From assembly GCA_023135905.1 (NCBI GenBank), contig JAGLSE010000055.1, positions 1 to 47,928 of the forward strand: a stretch of DNA of 47,928 nucleotides, read 5' to 3'. Shown here piece after piece: positions 40,837-47,928 of the stretch (positions within the stretch are counted from its first letter, which is position 1; every line of letters begins with the position of its first letter). The stretch comes from Candidatus Omnitrophota bacterium. GTDB taxonomy: Bacteria; Omnitrophota; Gorgyraeia; Duberdicusellales; 4484-171. Below the pieces are notes generated by a model. The model was given only the letters and a program-made list of their open reading frames with translations, was not told the DNA's origin and did not search any database. A program made the translations under genes and the position numbers.

Positions 40837-41026
40837 GACATGCTTACTTATTTCTTTTATATTTCCCTTTATATTTTTTATTCTCCATTTTCTTCTTTCT
40901 CCTCTTTCCCCCTTTGAAAAAGGGGGTTAGGGGGATTTGAATTTATAACCGTCCCGGCACCTAAGCAGATACAGGCTTCATAATATTAACCCTCAACCGC
41001 AAATAACTTTTCTGTTATTCTTTTTC
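40787..41026. repeat. Inverted-repeat (MITE-like) element, copy 2
   Basis: About 240 bp matching 12784-13016: left arm 40801-40836, right arm 40908-40946, pyrimidine-rich centre, and the same tail (CTAAGCAGATA, then ATTAACCCTCAACCGC). It shares its left arm with the right arm of the DUF559 unit. Confidence 0.75.
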
Positions 41027-41559
41027 CTGAAAGCTTTTTCTTTACGTCTCTCACTTCTCCTGCCCTCGAACCTCTTTCTTCCCGCGTCCCTCGTCAGAGC
41101 GAAGCGATTCGTCTCTCGTCTTTCGTTTATTTCTCGGTCTCCGGTTTTCTGACCTCTGACTTCTGGACTTCTCTCTACTTTTCCTTTAACCTTTTTCCTT
41201 AGTGTTTTTTCTCCCCTTAAGTACTAAGTACCCTGCCTACCGGTAGGCAGGCAGGCATGAGCTAAGAGCTTCTTCTTAACCTCGTTACATCGCTACGTCT
41301 TTACGTTTCTTGTCTTCCTTCAATCCTACCTATTAACTTGTTTGTTTATTTTAAAATACTTGTTTTCATGTTAGCTGAAGGCTAGCACTTATTTTTTAAA
41401 GGCAGGTTACAAAATTAAAACTTGTTTTGAATTTTTAAGCTGTTTTTTAAAAAAAGCGGTTTAAACAAATTTAAAACATGAAAACTAATATTTCAAACCC
41501 TTCGTGTGATTCCCCCTTTTTTTTAGTTTTTTCTTCCCTAAGTACTAAGAGCTTATTTT
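41027..41559. other. Pyrimidine-rich intergenic DNA with CTGCC palindrome
   Basis: Positions 41035-41200 are strongly C/T-rich on the plus strand (repeated CTCTGACTTCT-type units), like 13290-13340 and 47820-47880. At about 41230-41255 is a palindromic CCTGCCTACCGGTAGGCAGG. A CGTTACATCGCTACGTCT unit at about 41281 also occurs near 13282 and 47708. No gene is visible. Confidence 0.6.
41230..41255. repeat. CTGCCTACCGGTAGGCAG palindrome
   Basis: A perfect GC-rich palindrome followed by a second CAGGCAGGCA unit. A diverged relative (CCTGCCTAACG...CGTTAGGTAGG) lies at about 47571-47602. Confidence 0.6.
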
Positions 41560-43488
41560 TTACTCACTCCTTCCTCCCAAATGTTTTGCTAAAAATTTTT
41601 CGGCTGCCTCAAAGAACTTTAAACGATTTTCCGGTTTTGCAAATCCATGGCCTTCATCAGGAAAAAGTAAATATTCATGCTCTATATTTCTGCGTTTCAT
41701 CTCAGCAACTATTTGTTCTGATTCATCTTGATTTACTCTGGGATCATTTGCTCCTTGAGCTATAAGCATAGGTATTTTTATATTCTGAACCTTAAATAAC
41801 GGTGACCTTAATTTCAAAAATTCTTCTTCGGTTTCAGGGTTTCCTACTTTTTTATACATTATAGAACGAAATGTAGACCAATATGGAGGTATAGTATCTA
41901 TAAAAGTTATCAGATTACTAGGACCCACTATAGAAACTGCGCAGCTAAATACATCCGGAGTAAATGTTGCGCCAACTAATGCGGCATATCCGCCGTATGA
42001 ACCGCCATAGATACATATCTTGTCTGGCTCAGCTATACCCTGTTTAATTAACCAATCCACCGTATCAACAAGATCATCATGCATCTTCCCGCCCCACTCT
42101 TTGTTGCCGGCATTAAGGAATTTTTTTCCGTATCCGCTCGATCCTCGATAATTCACTTGGACACAGGCATATCCTCGGTCAGCAAGCCATTGAGATTCAG
42201 GATCAAAACCCCAAGTATCTCTCACCCAGGGACCTCCGTGAACATTCAAAACTACAGGTAACTTTTTTCTGTTCTCTCCCTTAGGATATGTAATATATCC
42301 ATGAATTGTAAGACCGTCTCGAGATTTAAAAGAAATCGGTTCCATAAAAGACATTTCATAATTTTTTAAATCCGGTTTATTATAAAAAAGAAGTTCTCCC
42401 TTTTTTTTATCTCGGCTATAAGAATAAAAACTAACCGGCCCATTATCAACAGTAATGCCTATAAGCCAATTTTTATCTTCATTATCTCTATCATAAATAA
42501 AATAATCACCTTCTGACAACTTGCTCACATTTTCAAAATCATCTTTTAAATTTTCGTCAAGAACTAACCATTCATTTCGTTCTTTAGTAAAAGAAACAGC
42601 TTGAACTTCATAAGTATCCGAATTAATCAAAATATTACCTATATCATAATAAGAATCTTTTGCGATTACTTCAATATTACCAGTTTCTATCTCAAACTTT
42701 ACCAAAGCTGATATATCAGAATTACGGGAATCAAAAAGATATAAAGATTTCCCATCTTTTGTAAAACTTACAGGTCCGCTGCTTAAAGTATCATCAAAAC
42801 CCCATGATATTGTTTTTTTCCACTCACTATGCTCATCTTTTCGTAATAAAAGGTCTGAACTTCCATCCGGATTTGAAACCATAGCACCCCGAACTTTTAA
42901 GTCAATATCCGCTACCCATGATGAAATATTACCAGGGTTCTTAGCTACAAGAGTGATTCTTCCGGTTTTTATATGCAAATTATAAACATCATGGACTTTA
43001 GGATCTTCTTTATTCATTCCAATAAGCATTTTTTGAGGATGAAACTTATTATGATCTTCAATCCTAACTTGCACATTATCAAAAGGAGTTAAATCCTTTA
43101 TTTTATCTGTTTTTAAATCAACACTATATAATCGCCAATTTTCATCGCCGCCGATATCCTGAAGATAAAATATATACTCGGAATCTTCTGACCAAAAATA
43201 GCGGCGTATGCCTCTATTAGTATCATTGGTTACCATCTTATCATTATCCTCACCAATAGTTTTAACCCAAACATTTAAAACTTCTTCCGACGGAGCCAGA
43301 TAAGCCATTTTTTTTCCATCCGGTGATAATTTTGGACTGGTTTTAACCGGATTCCCAAAAAGTATATCTCTAGGAATAAGTTTGTATTCGTTATTATTTT
43401 TAGTAGTATCCGCATTCACTATCGCACCTCCAAAAATTAACAAAAAAATATTTAAATTCACTATTAAACTTAAAATTTTATTTTTCAT
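41560..43488 (-). CDS. S9 family prolyl oligopeptidase-like peptidase
   Basis: A 642-residue exported serine peptidase. A signal peptide or anchor lies at residues 5-25. A beta-propeller domain covers about 40-370 (repeated WSEDSEYIFYLQDIGG- and DGKSLYLFDS-type units). The alpha/beta hydrolase domain follows with the triad Ser in GGSYGGY (about S497), Asp in GANDPRV (about D582) and His in DEGHGF (about H614). Members cleave short peptides, often after proline or basic residues, in the periplasm. Sixteen bases after the COG3014 lipoprotein gene, so it may be co-transcribed. Confidence 0.88.
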   Translation of the reverse strand: MKNKILSLIVNLNIFLLIFGGAIVNADTTKNNNEYKLIPRDILFGNPVKTSPKLSPDGKKMAYLAPSEEVLNVWVKTIGEDNDKMVTNDTNRGIRRYFWSEDSEYIFYLQDIGGDENWRLYSVDLKTDKIKDLTPFDNVQVRIEDHNKFHPQKMLIGMNKEDPKVHDVYNLHIKTGRITLVAKNPGNISSWVADIDLKVRGAMVSNPDGSSDLLLRKDEHSEWKKTISWGFDDTLSSGPVSFTKDGKSLYLFDSRNSDISALVKFEIETGNIEVIAKDSYYDIGNILINSDTYEVQAVSFTKERNEWLVLDENLKDDFENVSKLSEGDYFIYDRDNEDKNWLIGITVDNGPVSFYSYSRDKKKGELLFYNKPDLKNYEMSFMEPISFKSRDGLTIHGYITYPKGENRKKLPVVLNVHGGPWVRDTWGFDPESQWLADRGYACVQVNYRGSSGYGKKFLNAGNKEWGGKMHDDLVDTVDWLIKQGIAEPDKICIYGGSYGGYAALVGATFTPDVFSCAVSIVGPSNLITFIDTIPPYWSTFRSIMYKKVGNPETEEEFLKLRSPLFKVQNIKIPMLIAQGANDPRVNQDESEQIVAEMKRRNIEHEYLLFPDEGHGFAKPENRLKFFEAAEKFLAKHLGGRSE

Positions 43489-43503
43489 ATTTATCCTTTT
43501 TTT

Positions 43504-44868
43504 TCATCTTACTGTATGTATTAAATAAAACTTTTTTTCACCAGCAGATAGACTAATTTTACCTAGATCAAATTCTCCTAAATAACGGCCTTCTGAATTA
43601 AAATTTTTAACACCAAAATCATACTTCCCAGGATCGAGTATCAGCCTGGCTATTCTTATTTCATCTGGTAATGTTTTCCAACATCTAAGGTCTGCTCTTT
43701 CAACAAACAAATTAAACATATTACTAAGAAATTTAAACAATCCCGCAGTATCACTTCCATGTTTCTTTCTTATAGTCTCCTCCTGTTTTCTTTCAATTAT
43801 ATATCGTCCTGCAGAACGGGCTATAGATTTAGCTATGGTTCTAACTCTTCTCGATTCTAAATTTTTTATAGCTATAGCTCCAATATCTTCTCCTGTTTCG
43901 GTATAAGTCTCAAAAGTATCACCCCGAAAGTTTTGTGCCAAAAATAATGACCGGGCCGCCCCATAATATCTTTTCTGATATTTAGGAAACGCGATTTTTA
44001 TAATATATCCGTCCGGTAATGGTACAGGTAAAAAACTCTCAACCTTAATTGGAGAAATACCATTATATTGGATAAGATAAACCTCTGCTTTGCTGTTCTT
44101 TGCTTTTAAACTTATAAAATTTGTTTCTTCAAATAATTTTCTATACTGATTAAACTCACTAGTACCCATATAATCAGCGGTAGTTAATAAATTCTCTTTT
44201 AATATTTCCGGGATACTCAAATTATAATTCTGGGAATATTCATTTTTATAAATTTCGAAAGCTTTTTCATAGGAAATAAATGCATCGTTAAAATCAGCGG
44301 GAGTATTACTTATTTCATAGAGGATACCCATAAGCAAACGTGCAAAAGCATCTTCTTTATAAACATTTTTTTGACCGGATTTATACTGCAAATTTATCGC
44401 TTTTAATTTCGAATCAACTTCCCGAGCCTCAACCAATGAATCTTCGTATTTCCCAAGCATTAAATAATTTAAAGATTGGAAAATATTTATCAAAACAGAT
44501 TCAAAATCTTCCCCTCGATACGGTGCGGCATAATCATTTAATATCCAAGTAGACGCTATATTACTTAATGATTTTGTATATAATTCATCAAAAACTTTTT
44601 TCCCATTGGCTAAAGTATAGACACTTTCATTAAAACGTTCAGATAAATGGAGAACGTATCCTTTATCCAACAGATATAATAATTTATTTTTTTTACCATA
44701 AACATTCGGTTTACTATTCAATATTTGAAGAGCTTTACTATAATTTGACGTAACCACCATATTATCAACACCATGCTGAAATTTTTGAGCAGTGACACAT
44801 GATGAAGTAATTAAAATAAATAAAAAATAAAATGGCAGTTTTATAAATTTTAACAAAATATTTCTCAT
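43504..44868 (-). CDS. COG3014-type TPR lipoprotein
   Basis: A 454-residue lipoprotein: N-terminal hydrophobic segment with lipobox ILITSSC, then helical repeats of TPR type (YSKALQILNSK, NESVYTLANGKKVFDELYTKSLSNIAS, GKYEDSLVEAREVDSKLKAI). The C-terminal domain contains AIKNLESRRVRTIAKSIARSAGRY and a terminal beta-rich part (WKTLPDEIRIARLILDPGKYDF). This matches the COG3014 family, whose function is unknown. It is commonly found next to LpoB-type lipoproteins, as here, which suggests a role in cell-wall synthesis or envelope assembly. Confidence 0.8.
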   Translation of the reverse strand: MRNILLKFIKLPFYFLFILITSSCVTAQKFQHGVDNMVVTSNYSKALQILNSKPNVYGKKNKLLYLLDKGYVLHLSERFNESVYTLANGKKVFDELYTKSLSNIASTWILNDYAAPYRGEDFESVLINIFQSLNYLMLGKYEDSLVEAREVDSKLKAINLQYKSGQKNVYKEDAFARLLMGILYEISNTPADFNDAFISYEKAFEIYKNEYSQNYNLSIPEILKENLLTTADYMGTSEFNQYRKLFEETNFISLKAKNSKAEVYLIQYNGISPIKVESFLPVPLPDGYIIKIAFPKYQKRYYGAARSLFLAQNFRGDTFETYTETGEDIGAIAIKNLESRRVRTIAKSIARSAGRYIIERKQEETIRKKHGSDTAGLFKFLSNMFNLFVERADLRCWKTLPDEIRIARLILDPGKYDFGVKNFNSEGRYLGEFDLGKISLSAGEKKFYLIHTVR

Positions 44869-44939
44869 TTTATAAAAAAATATTAAACTCCTGTAAAAGA
44901 ATATACAGGAAATCGCGGTTTTGGTAAAATCTTATATTT

Positions 44940-44968
44940 TGGGACTGTTGTTTTTTTTAACGGTCCCA
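44940..44968 (-). terminator. 10-bp hairpin between the lpoB-like and COG3014 genes
   Basis: TGGGACTGTT pairs with AACGGTCCCA (one G-T pair), loop 9 bases, 9 bases past the lpoB-like stop. On the minus strand it is followed by AAAATATAAG rather than a U tract, so it may act as a 3'-end stabiliser or attenuator instead of a full terminator. Confidence 0.4.
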
Positions 44969-44977
44969 TTTTACAAG

Positions 44978-45586
44978 TTACAAAGAAAATTTACTTTTTT
45001 TTACTTGTTTTTTAATCTCTTTTTGCCCTATCCAAACCTTCTGATTAGTCCCTAAATCTATTAATTCAAGGTTTACTTGATATAAAATAACATACTTACC
45101 TTTTATCTCGTCTTTAACAGAATTTATACTTCCCTTAAGCATATAGTCAGCTCCGGTCTCATTACCTATAGAAGTAACAGTTTCTTTTTGTGTATAACCT
45201 TCTTGTTGAGAATCTCTTTCTTCTCTTATATCTTTTCTTTCAGTTCTAGATGCAACAAATTTAATCAGTCCGGAATTAAGCAAACTTTTCTCTAAATTCT
45301 TAGTAAATAACCGGGAATTTATATGTTCATGACTTCTGTTAATAATAGTTCCGACAATAATAACCGGGTCAGCATTATTTATTTCATTAAATTTATTTAA
45401 CCAAGGCCTTTTTAAACAATCGCTAATCATTTCTTCGGCAACAAGCCTTGAATCTGTATCATTCCATGAACCGCTAACATCGACGATTTTATCAGTTTCC
45501 ATACGTTTCACTGATACCCTGGCACACCCTGCTATAGAAACTGATAAACCTAATAAAAAAACAAAAAAAACTTTTAATTTATACAT
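44978..45586 (-). CDS. LpoB-like penicillin-binding-protein activator lipoprotein
   Basis: A 202-residue lipoprotein: signal peptide with lipobox SIAGC, VDVSGSWNDTDSRLVAEEMISDCLKRPWL, PVIIVGTIINRSHEHINSRLFTKNLEKSLLNSGLIKFV, and GADYMLKGSINSV...YQVNLELIDLGTNQKVW. This is the LpoB/PF13036 pattern. LpoB activates a bifunctional penicillin-binding protein from the outer membrane in enterobacteria; here the partner is unknown. A GGAGG site precedes the ATG. Upstream neighbours are TPM-domain genes. Confidence 0.85.
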   Translation of the reverse strand: MYKLKVFFVFLLGLSVSIAGCARVSVKRMETDKIVDVSGSWNDTDSRLVAEEMISDCLKRPWLNKFNEINNADPVIIVGTIINRSHEHINSRLFTKNLEKSLLNSGLIKFVASRTERKDIREERDSQQEGYTQKETVTSIGNETGADYMLKGSINSVKDEIKGKYVILYQVNLELIDLGTNQKVWIGQKEIKKQVKKSKFSL

Positions 45587-45629
45587 AAATTCCTCCTTTT
45601 TCTAAAATTATATCTATGGCAATAGATTC

Positions 45630-46082
45630 CTATAAATTTTCTTTACTAATAGTATCAGACAACTCATTTATATCATCCGCGGTATATGGGAAAAATTTTT
45701 TCAGTTTATCTCCTATCATTAAGATTGACTTCACTAACCCTTCAACATAACACTGTTTTTTAAAATTTTTCACCATATTATTGATAACATCATCCCAAAA
45801 ATTATTTTCCACCAAGTCATTAATACCCTTATCTCCTATAACAACAATCTTTTTATTTTTTAAACCAATAAGAACTAAACAACCGTTACTCTGTTGAGTT
45901 TTATCCATCTTTAAAATTTTAAAAATCCTAATTGCCTCTTTTAGGGGATCAGTTTTAATCTCTTTAGTAAGATGAACCCTTATTTCTCCGGAAGTAGCTT
46001 TCTCAGCTGCTTGTATCGCCTCAATTATTTTTTTTTCTTCTTCGGAATTAAAAAATTTTTTAGGATGTAAAACTCTATCCAT
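45630..46082 (-). CDS. TPM-domain protein, soluble
   Basis: A 150-residue protein consisting of one TPM domain (PF04536): EEKKIIEAIQAAEKATSGEIRVHLTKEIKTDPLKEAIRIFKILKMDKTQQSNGCLVLIGLKNKKIVVIGDKGINDLV, ending in helices. No signal peptide or membrane segment, unlike its neighbour. TPM domains are found in thylakoid and bacterial membrane proteins with proposed phosphatase or complex-assembly roles, not firmly established. It follows the second TPM gene by 51 bases in the LemA operon. Confidence 0.88.
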   Translation of the reverse strand: MDRVLHPKKFFNSEEEKKIIEAIQAAEKATSGEIRVHLTKEIKTDPLKEAIRIFKILKMDKTQQSNGCLVLIGLKNKKIVVIGDKGINDLVENNFWDDVINNMVKNFKKQCYVEGLVKSILMIGDKLKKFFPYTADDINELSDTISKENL

Positions 46083-46133
46083 TTATTCTCCTTTACCTAA
46101 CAAAAATTTATCTTAAACAAAATTCATTGCTCT

Positions 46134-46853
46134 CTACCATCCTCCTGACGCGCCGCCGCCGCCAAAAGAACCACCACCGCCGCCAAAAGAACCACCACCT
46201 CCATAACGACCACCCGATGAAAACCCTCCACTAAACAAAAGTAAAGCCAAAAATGGATGCCTTATAAAAAAAATAATCATTATTATTAAAATTATAAAAG
46301 AAAAAATGCCGTTACCTTTCTTAACGGTTGTTTTCTCAGAATACCTACCCAAATCCTCTTTCGAAATTTGCCCTGACAAAATTTTTATAATTTGAATAGT
46401 TCCCTTATTAATACCGGAATAATAATCTCCTTTTATAAACTCCGGTCTTATTTCATTTATTATAACTGCCTGAGATAAGGCGTCTGTCAAAGTATGTTCT
46501 AACCCATATCCTACCTCAATACGCATTTTTCTGTCTTCTTTAAATATTAACAATAGAACCCCATTATCCTTATCTTTTATGCCGGGTTTCCAACGTTCAG
46601 CAATACGAATAGACAAATCTTCAAGATTTTCTCCATTAAGACTCTTAAATGTCGCAATAAACAACTGATTTGTAGTCTTTAATTCATAATTATTCAACAT
46701 CTTATTTAAAGACTGTTCTTGAGAAGATTTCAAAACACCCGCATAATCATTCACATAATTAGTTGGGGAACTAGGTATTTTAAAAGCAGAGTAACATAGG
46801 GTTACACCGAAAAATAAAATTATTGAAATTATTATACTAACTTTTTTTTTCAT
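46134..46853 (-). CDS. TPM-domain membrane protein with Gly-rich tail
   Basis: A 239-residue protein: signal peptide (SIIISIILFFGVTLCYSA), periplasmic TPM domain (about 30-165: YVNDYAGVLKSSQEQSLNKMLNNYELKTTNQLFIATFKSL...RIEVGYGLEHTLTDA), a membrane helix at about 185-210, and a flexible tail of GGGGSFGGGG-type repeats ending in GGW. This domain order is typical of the TPM protein encoded beside LemA in many bacteria. Probably membrane-anchored with the domain outside the cytoplasm. It lies 20 bases after lemA. Confidence 0.9.
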   Translation of the reverse strand: MKKKVSIIISIILFFGVTLCYSAFKIPSSPTNYVNDYAGVLKSSQEQSLNKMLNNYELKTTNQLFIATFKSLNGENLEDLSIRIAERWKPGIKDKDNGVLLLIFKEDRKMRIEVGYGLEHTLTDALSQAVIINEIRPEFIKGDYYSGINKGTIQIIKILSGQISKEDLGRYSEKTTVKKGNGIFSFIILIIMIIFFIRHPFLALLLFSGGFSSGGRYGGGGSFGGGGGSFGGGGASGGW

Positions 46854-46873
46854 AATAAATGTTTTCTCTTAAA

Positions 46874-47458
46874 TTAAAATTCAACTTTTGGTACTGTTGC
46901 AGCTTCAGGAACTGATTCAAAATAATTAACTTTTTCAAATCCAAACATTCCGGCCAACATATTAGTAGGAAATCTTTGAATCTTTGTATTAAATGCTCTC
47001 ACTGCTTCATTAAACCGTTTACGTTCCACAGTAATTCTATTTTCTGACCCCTCAAGCTGACTTTGTAATGCAAGAAAATTTTGATTAGCTTTCAAATCAG
47101 GATATCTCTCTACAACTACCATAAGTCTCGATAAAACCGAAGAAAGCTGATTTTGAGCTTTAGAAAAAGCTTCAAATTTAGCATTATCGGTTAAAGCTCC
47201 TACATCTAATTTAGTCTGCATAGCTTTACTACGAGCTTCAACAACAGAATTTAATGTTTCTTTTTCATGATTAGCATATCCTTTTACAGTTGATATCAGA
47301 TTAGGTATTAAATCCAATCGACGTTGATAAACATTTTCAACCTGCGCCCATTTTTCCTTTACGCCTTCTTGGAGAGTTACTAATCCATTATAACTACCTG
47401 CGAACATAAACCCAAACAGTATAACAACACCTAATAAAATCAATAAAATCTTTTTCAT
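46874..47458 (-). CDS. lemA: LemA family protein
   Basis: A 194-residue LemA protein: one N-terminal membrane helix (ILLILLGVVILFGFMFAGSYNGLVTLQE), then the helical-bundle domain with the family signature VKEKWAQVENVYQRRLDLIPNLISTVKGYANHEKETLNSVVEARSKA and YPDLKANQNFLALQSQLEGSENRITVERKRFNEAVRAFNT, ending with FGFEKVNYFE. Function is unclear; it is conserved with TPM proteins, as here. It is the first gene of the lemA-TPM-TPM-lpoB-like unit, with a GGAGGA site upstream. Confidence 0.95.
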   Translation of the reverse strand: MKKILLILLGVVILFGFMFAGSYNGLVTLQEGVKEKWAQVENVYQRRLDLIPNLISTVKGYANHEKETLNSVVEARSKAMQTKLDVGALTDNAKFEAFSKAQNQLSSVLSRLMVVVERYPDLKANQNFLALQSQLEGSENRITVERKRFNEAVRAFNTKIQRFPTNMLAGMFGFEKVNYFESVPEAATVPKVEF

Positions 47459-47928
47459 ATATTCCTCCTCAATACTATTAATTAAATACTATATATTTGA
47501 TTATATCAAAAATCCTACAATAACAATGAAAATATTTATTAATGTATCTTTTTTAGATCCCAGCCTGCCTAACGTTTACCTGCCGTTAGGTAGGGCAACG
47601 TCTCTGACAGACAGTATGGGGTATTTTTTCACCCGATTAACAATTTATCCATTTACCAATTAACTCTTCCTCTTTACCCTAAGAGCTTCTTTTCACGTCT
47701 ATACGTCGTTACATCGCTACGTTGATACTTTTTTGCCTTATCTTTTACCTAAATCTTGCATCCTACCACCAGTTACTTTTCTAAACAAACTTATGAACTT
47801 ATCCTCGCACCCTTAAAATTCTTTCGTTCTCCAGTCTTCATTCTCTGACCTACTTTTTCTTCCTTTCTTCATTTTTCCCTTTTGTCTTCCTTCAATTATA
47901 TTTATTAATGGTATCTACAATTAAAAAA
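47459..47928. other. Repeat-rich right end of the window
   Basis: Contains an inverted repeat (CCTAACG...CGTTAGG, about 47575-47600), ACGTCTATACGTCGTTACAT at 47696 (also near 13268), the 68-bp dispersed repeat at 47748-47815, and pyrimidine-rich DNA to the end. No gene is visible and no gene is cut by the window edge. Confidence 0.65.
47748..47815. repeat. Dispersed CTTGCATCCTACC...ACTTATGAAC repeat, copy 2
   Basis: Aligns with 12704-12772 (CCTAAATCTTGCATCCTACC, a GTTACTTTT stretch, then ACAAACTTATGAACTTATC) with scattered substitutions. Confidence 0.75.

Noticed and set aside
41478-41765. Plus-strand 95-codon frame
   Set aside because: It overlaps the 3' end of the S9 peptidase gene in antisense, has no ribosome binding site and no recognisable domain.
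44940-44968. Strong intrinsic terminator splitting the lpoB-like and COG3014 genes
   Set aside because: The hairpin lacks a U tract on the minus strand, so I list it only as a weak candidate.
1-47928. CRISPR array, tRNA or rRNA genes, and common riboswitches
   Set aside because: I found no regularly spaced identical repeats with unique spacers, no tRNA T-loop pattern with a foldable cloverleaf, and no rRNA or cobalamin/TPP riboswitch-like conserved blocks by eye. A covariance-model search would be decisive.

Overview
The window is about 48 kb of AT-rich DNA with no rRNA, tRNA or ribosomal-protein marker that I can see. The genes point to an anaerobic, diderm (Gram-negative type) bacterium. 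There are lipoproteins, an outer-membrane porin and an LpoB-type lipoprotein. There is also a tungsten-type aldehyde:ferredoxin oxidoreductase, two MinD-like ATPases carrying ferredoxin domains, several radical SAM and Fe-S proteins, and FeoAB. Together with the many dispersed palindromic and pyrimidine-rich intergenic repeats, this resembles candidate-phylum genomes such as Omnitrophota. That placement is inference only.

Layout. Almost everything is on the minus strand; only the oxidoreductase/aldolase pair (36.0-39.0 kb) is on the plus strand. 0-5 kb: DUF5661 protein, a radical SAM protein, a J-domain protein, a NifU-like scaffold and a LysM/amidase lipoprotein. 4.7-7.4 kb: feoB, feoA and a methyltransferase. 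7.5-18.4 kb: a large redox/metal cluster. It holds thioredoxin, a His-rich membrane protein, a COG1237 beta-lactamase-fold protein, DUF89, a radical SAM protein, DUF169, MinD-ferredoxin ATPase 1, an NADH-oxidase-like flavoprotein, a CoA-binding protein, MinD-ferredoxin ATPase 2, two NifX/NifB-type proteins, two Gly-rich small proteins and a Fur-family regulator. 19-28.2 kb: a complete phosphate regulon, read phoB-phoR-HAD/receiver chimera-two small ORFs-porin-pstSCAB-phoU. 28.5-35.4 kb: a methyltransferase, a D-2-hydroxyacid dehydrogenase, and an ion/osmotic set (PAS membrane protein, KtrA, KtrB with an extra N-terminal domain, MscS). 36-39 kb: AOR plus a tandem class II aldolase protein. 39-41.5 kb: repeats, a RAYT transposase remnant, a PPC-domain protein and a DUF559 gene sitting inside inverted repeats. 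41.5-47.5 kb: an S9 peptidase, a COG3014 lipoprotein, an LpoB-like lipoprotein, two TPM-domain proteins and LemA.

Regulation visible in the DNA. Three promoters of the phosphate region (phoB, the HAD/receiver chimera, pstS) each carry three or four 5-bp half-sites of the type TTCAC/GTAAC repeated exactly every 11 bp, about 10-12 bp before a -10 box. The Fur-family gene has a consensus sigma-70 promoter followed by a perfect 7-1-7 palindrome TGGGAATTATTCCCA. feoA has a related but different Fur-like palindrome. The oxidoreductase gene has a promoter placed so that its mRNA should be leaderless.

Most interesting items: the HAD/receiver chimera and small ORFs placed under Pho control, the MinD-ferredoxin/NifX/Fur cluster of unknown product, the AOR-aldolase pair with a Cys-rich insert, KtrB with a voltage-sensor-like extension, and a DUF559 gene bounded by inverted repeats that also occur as gene-free copies.
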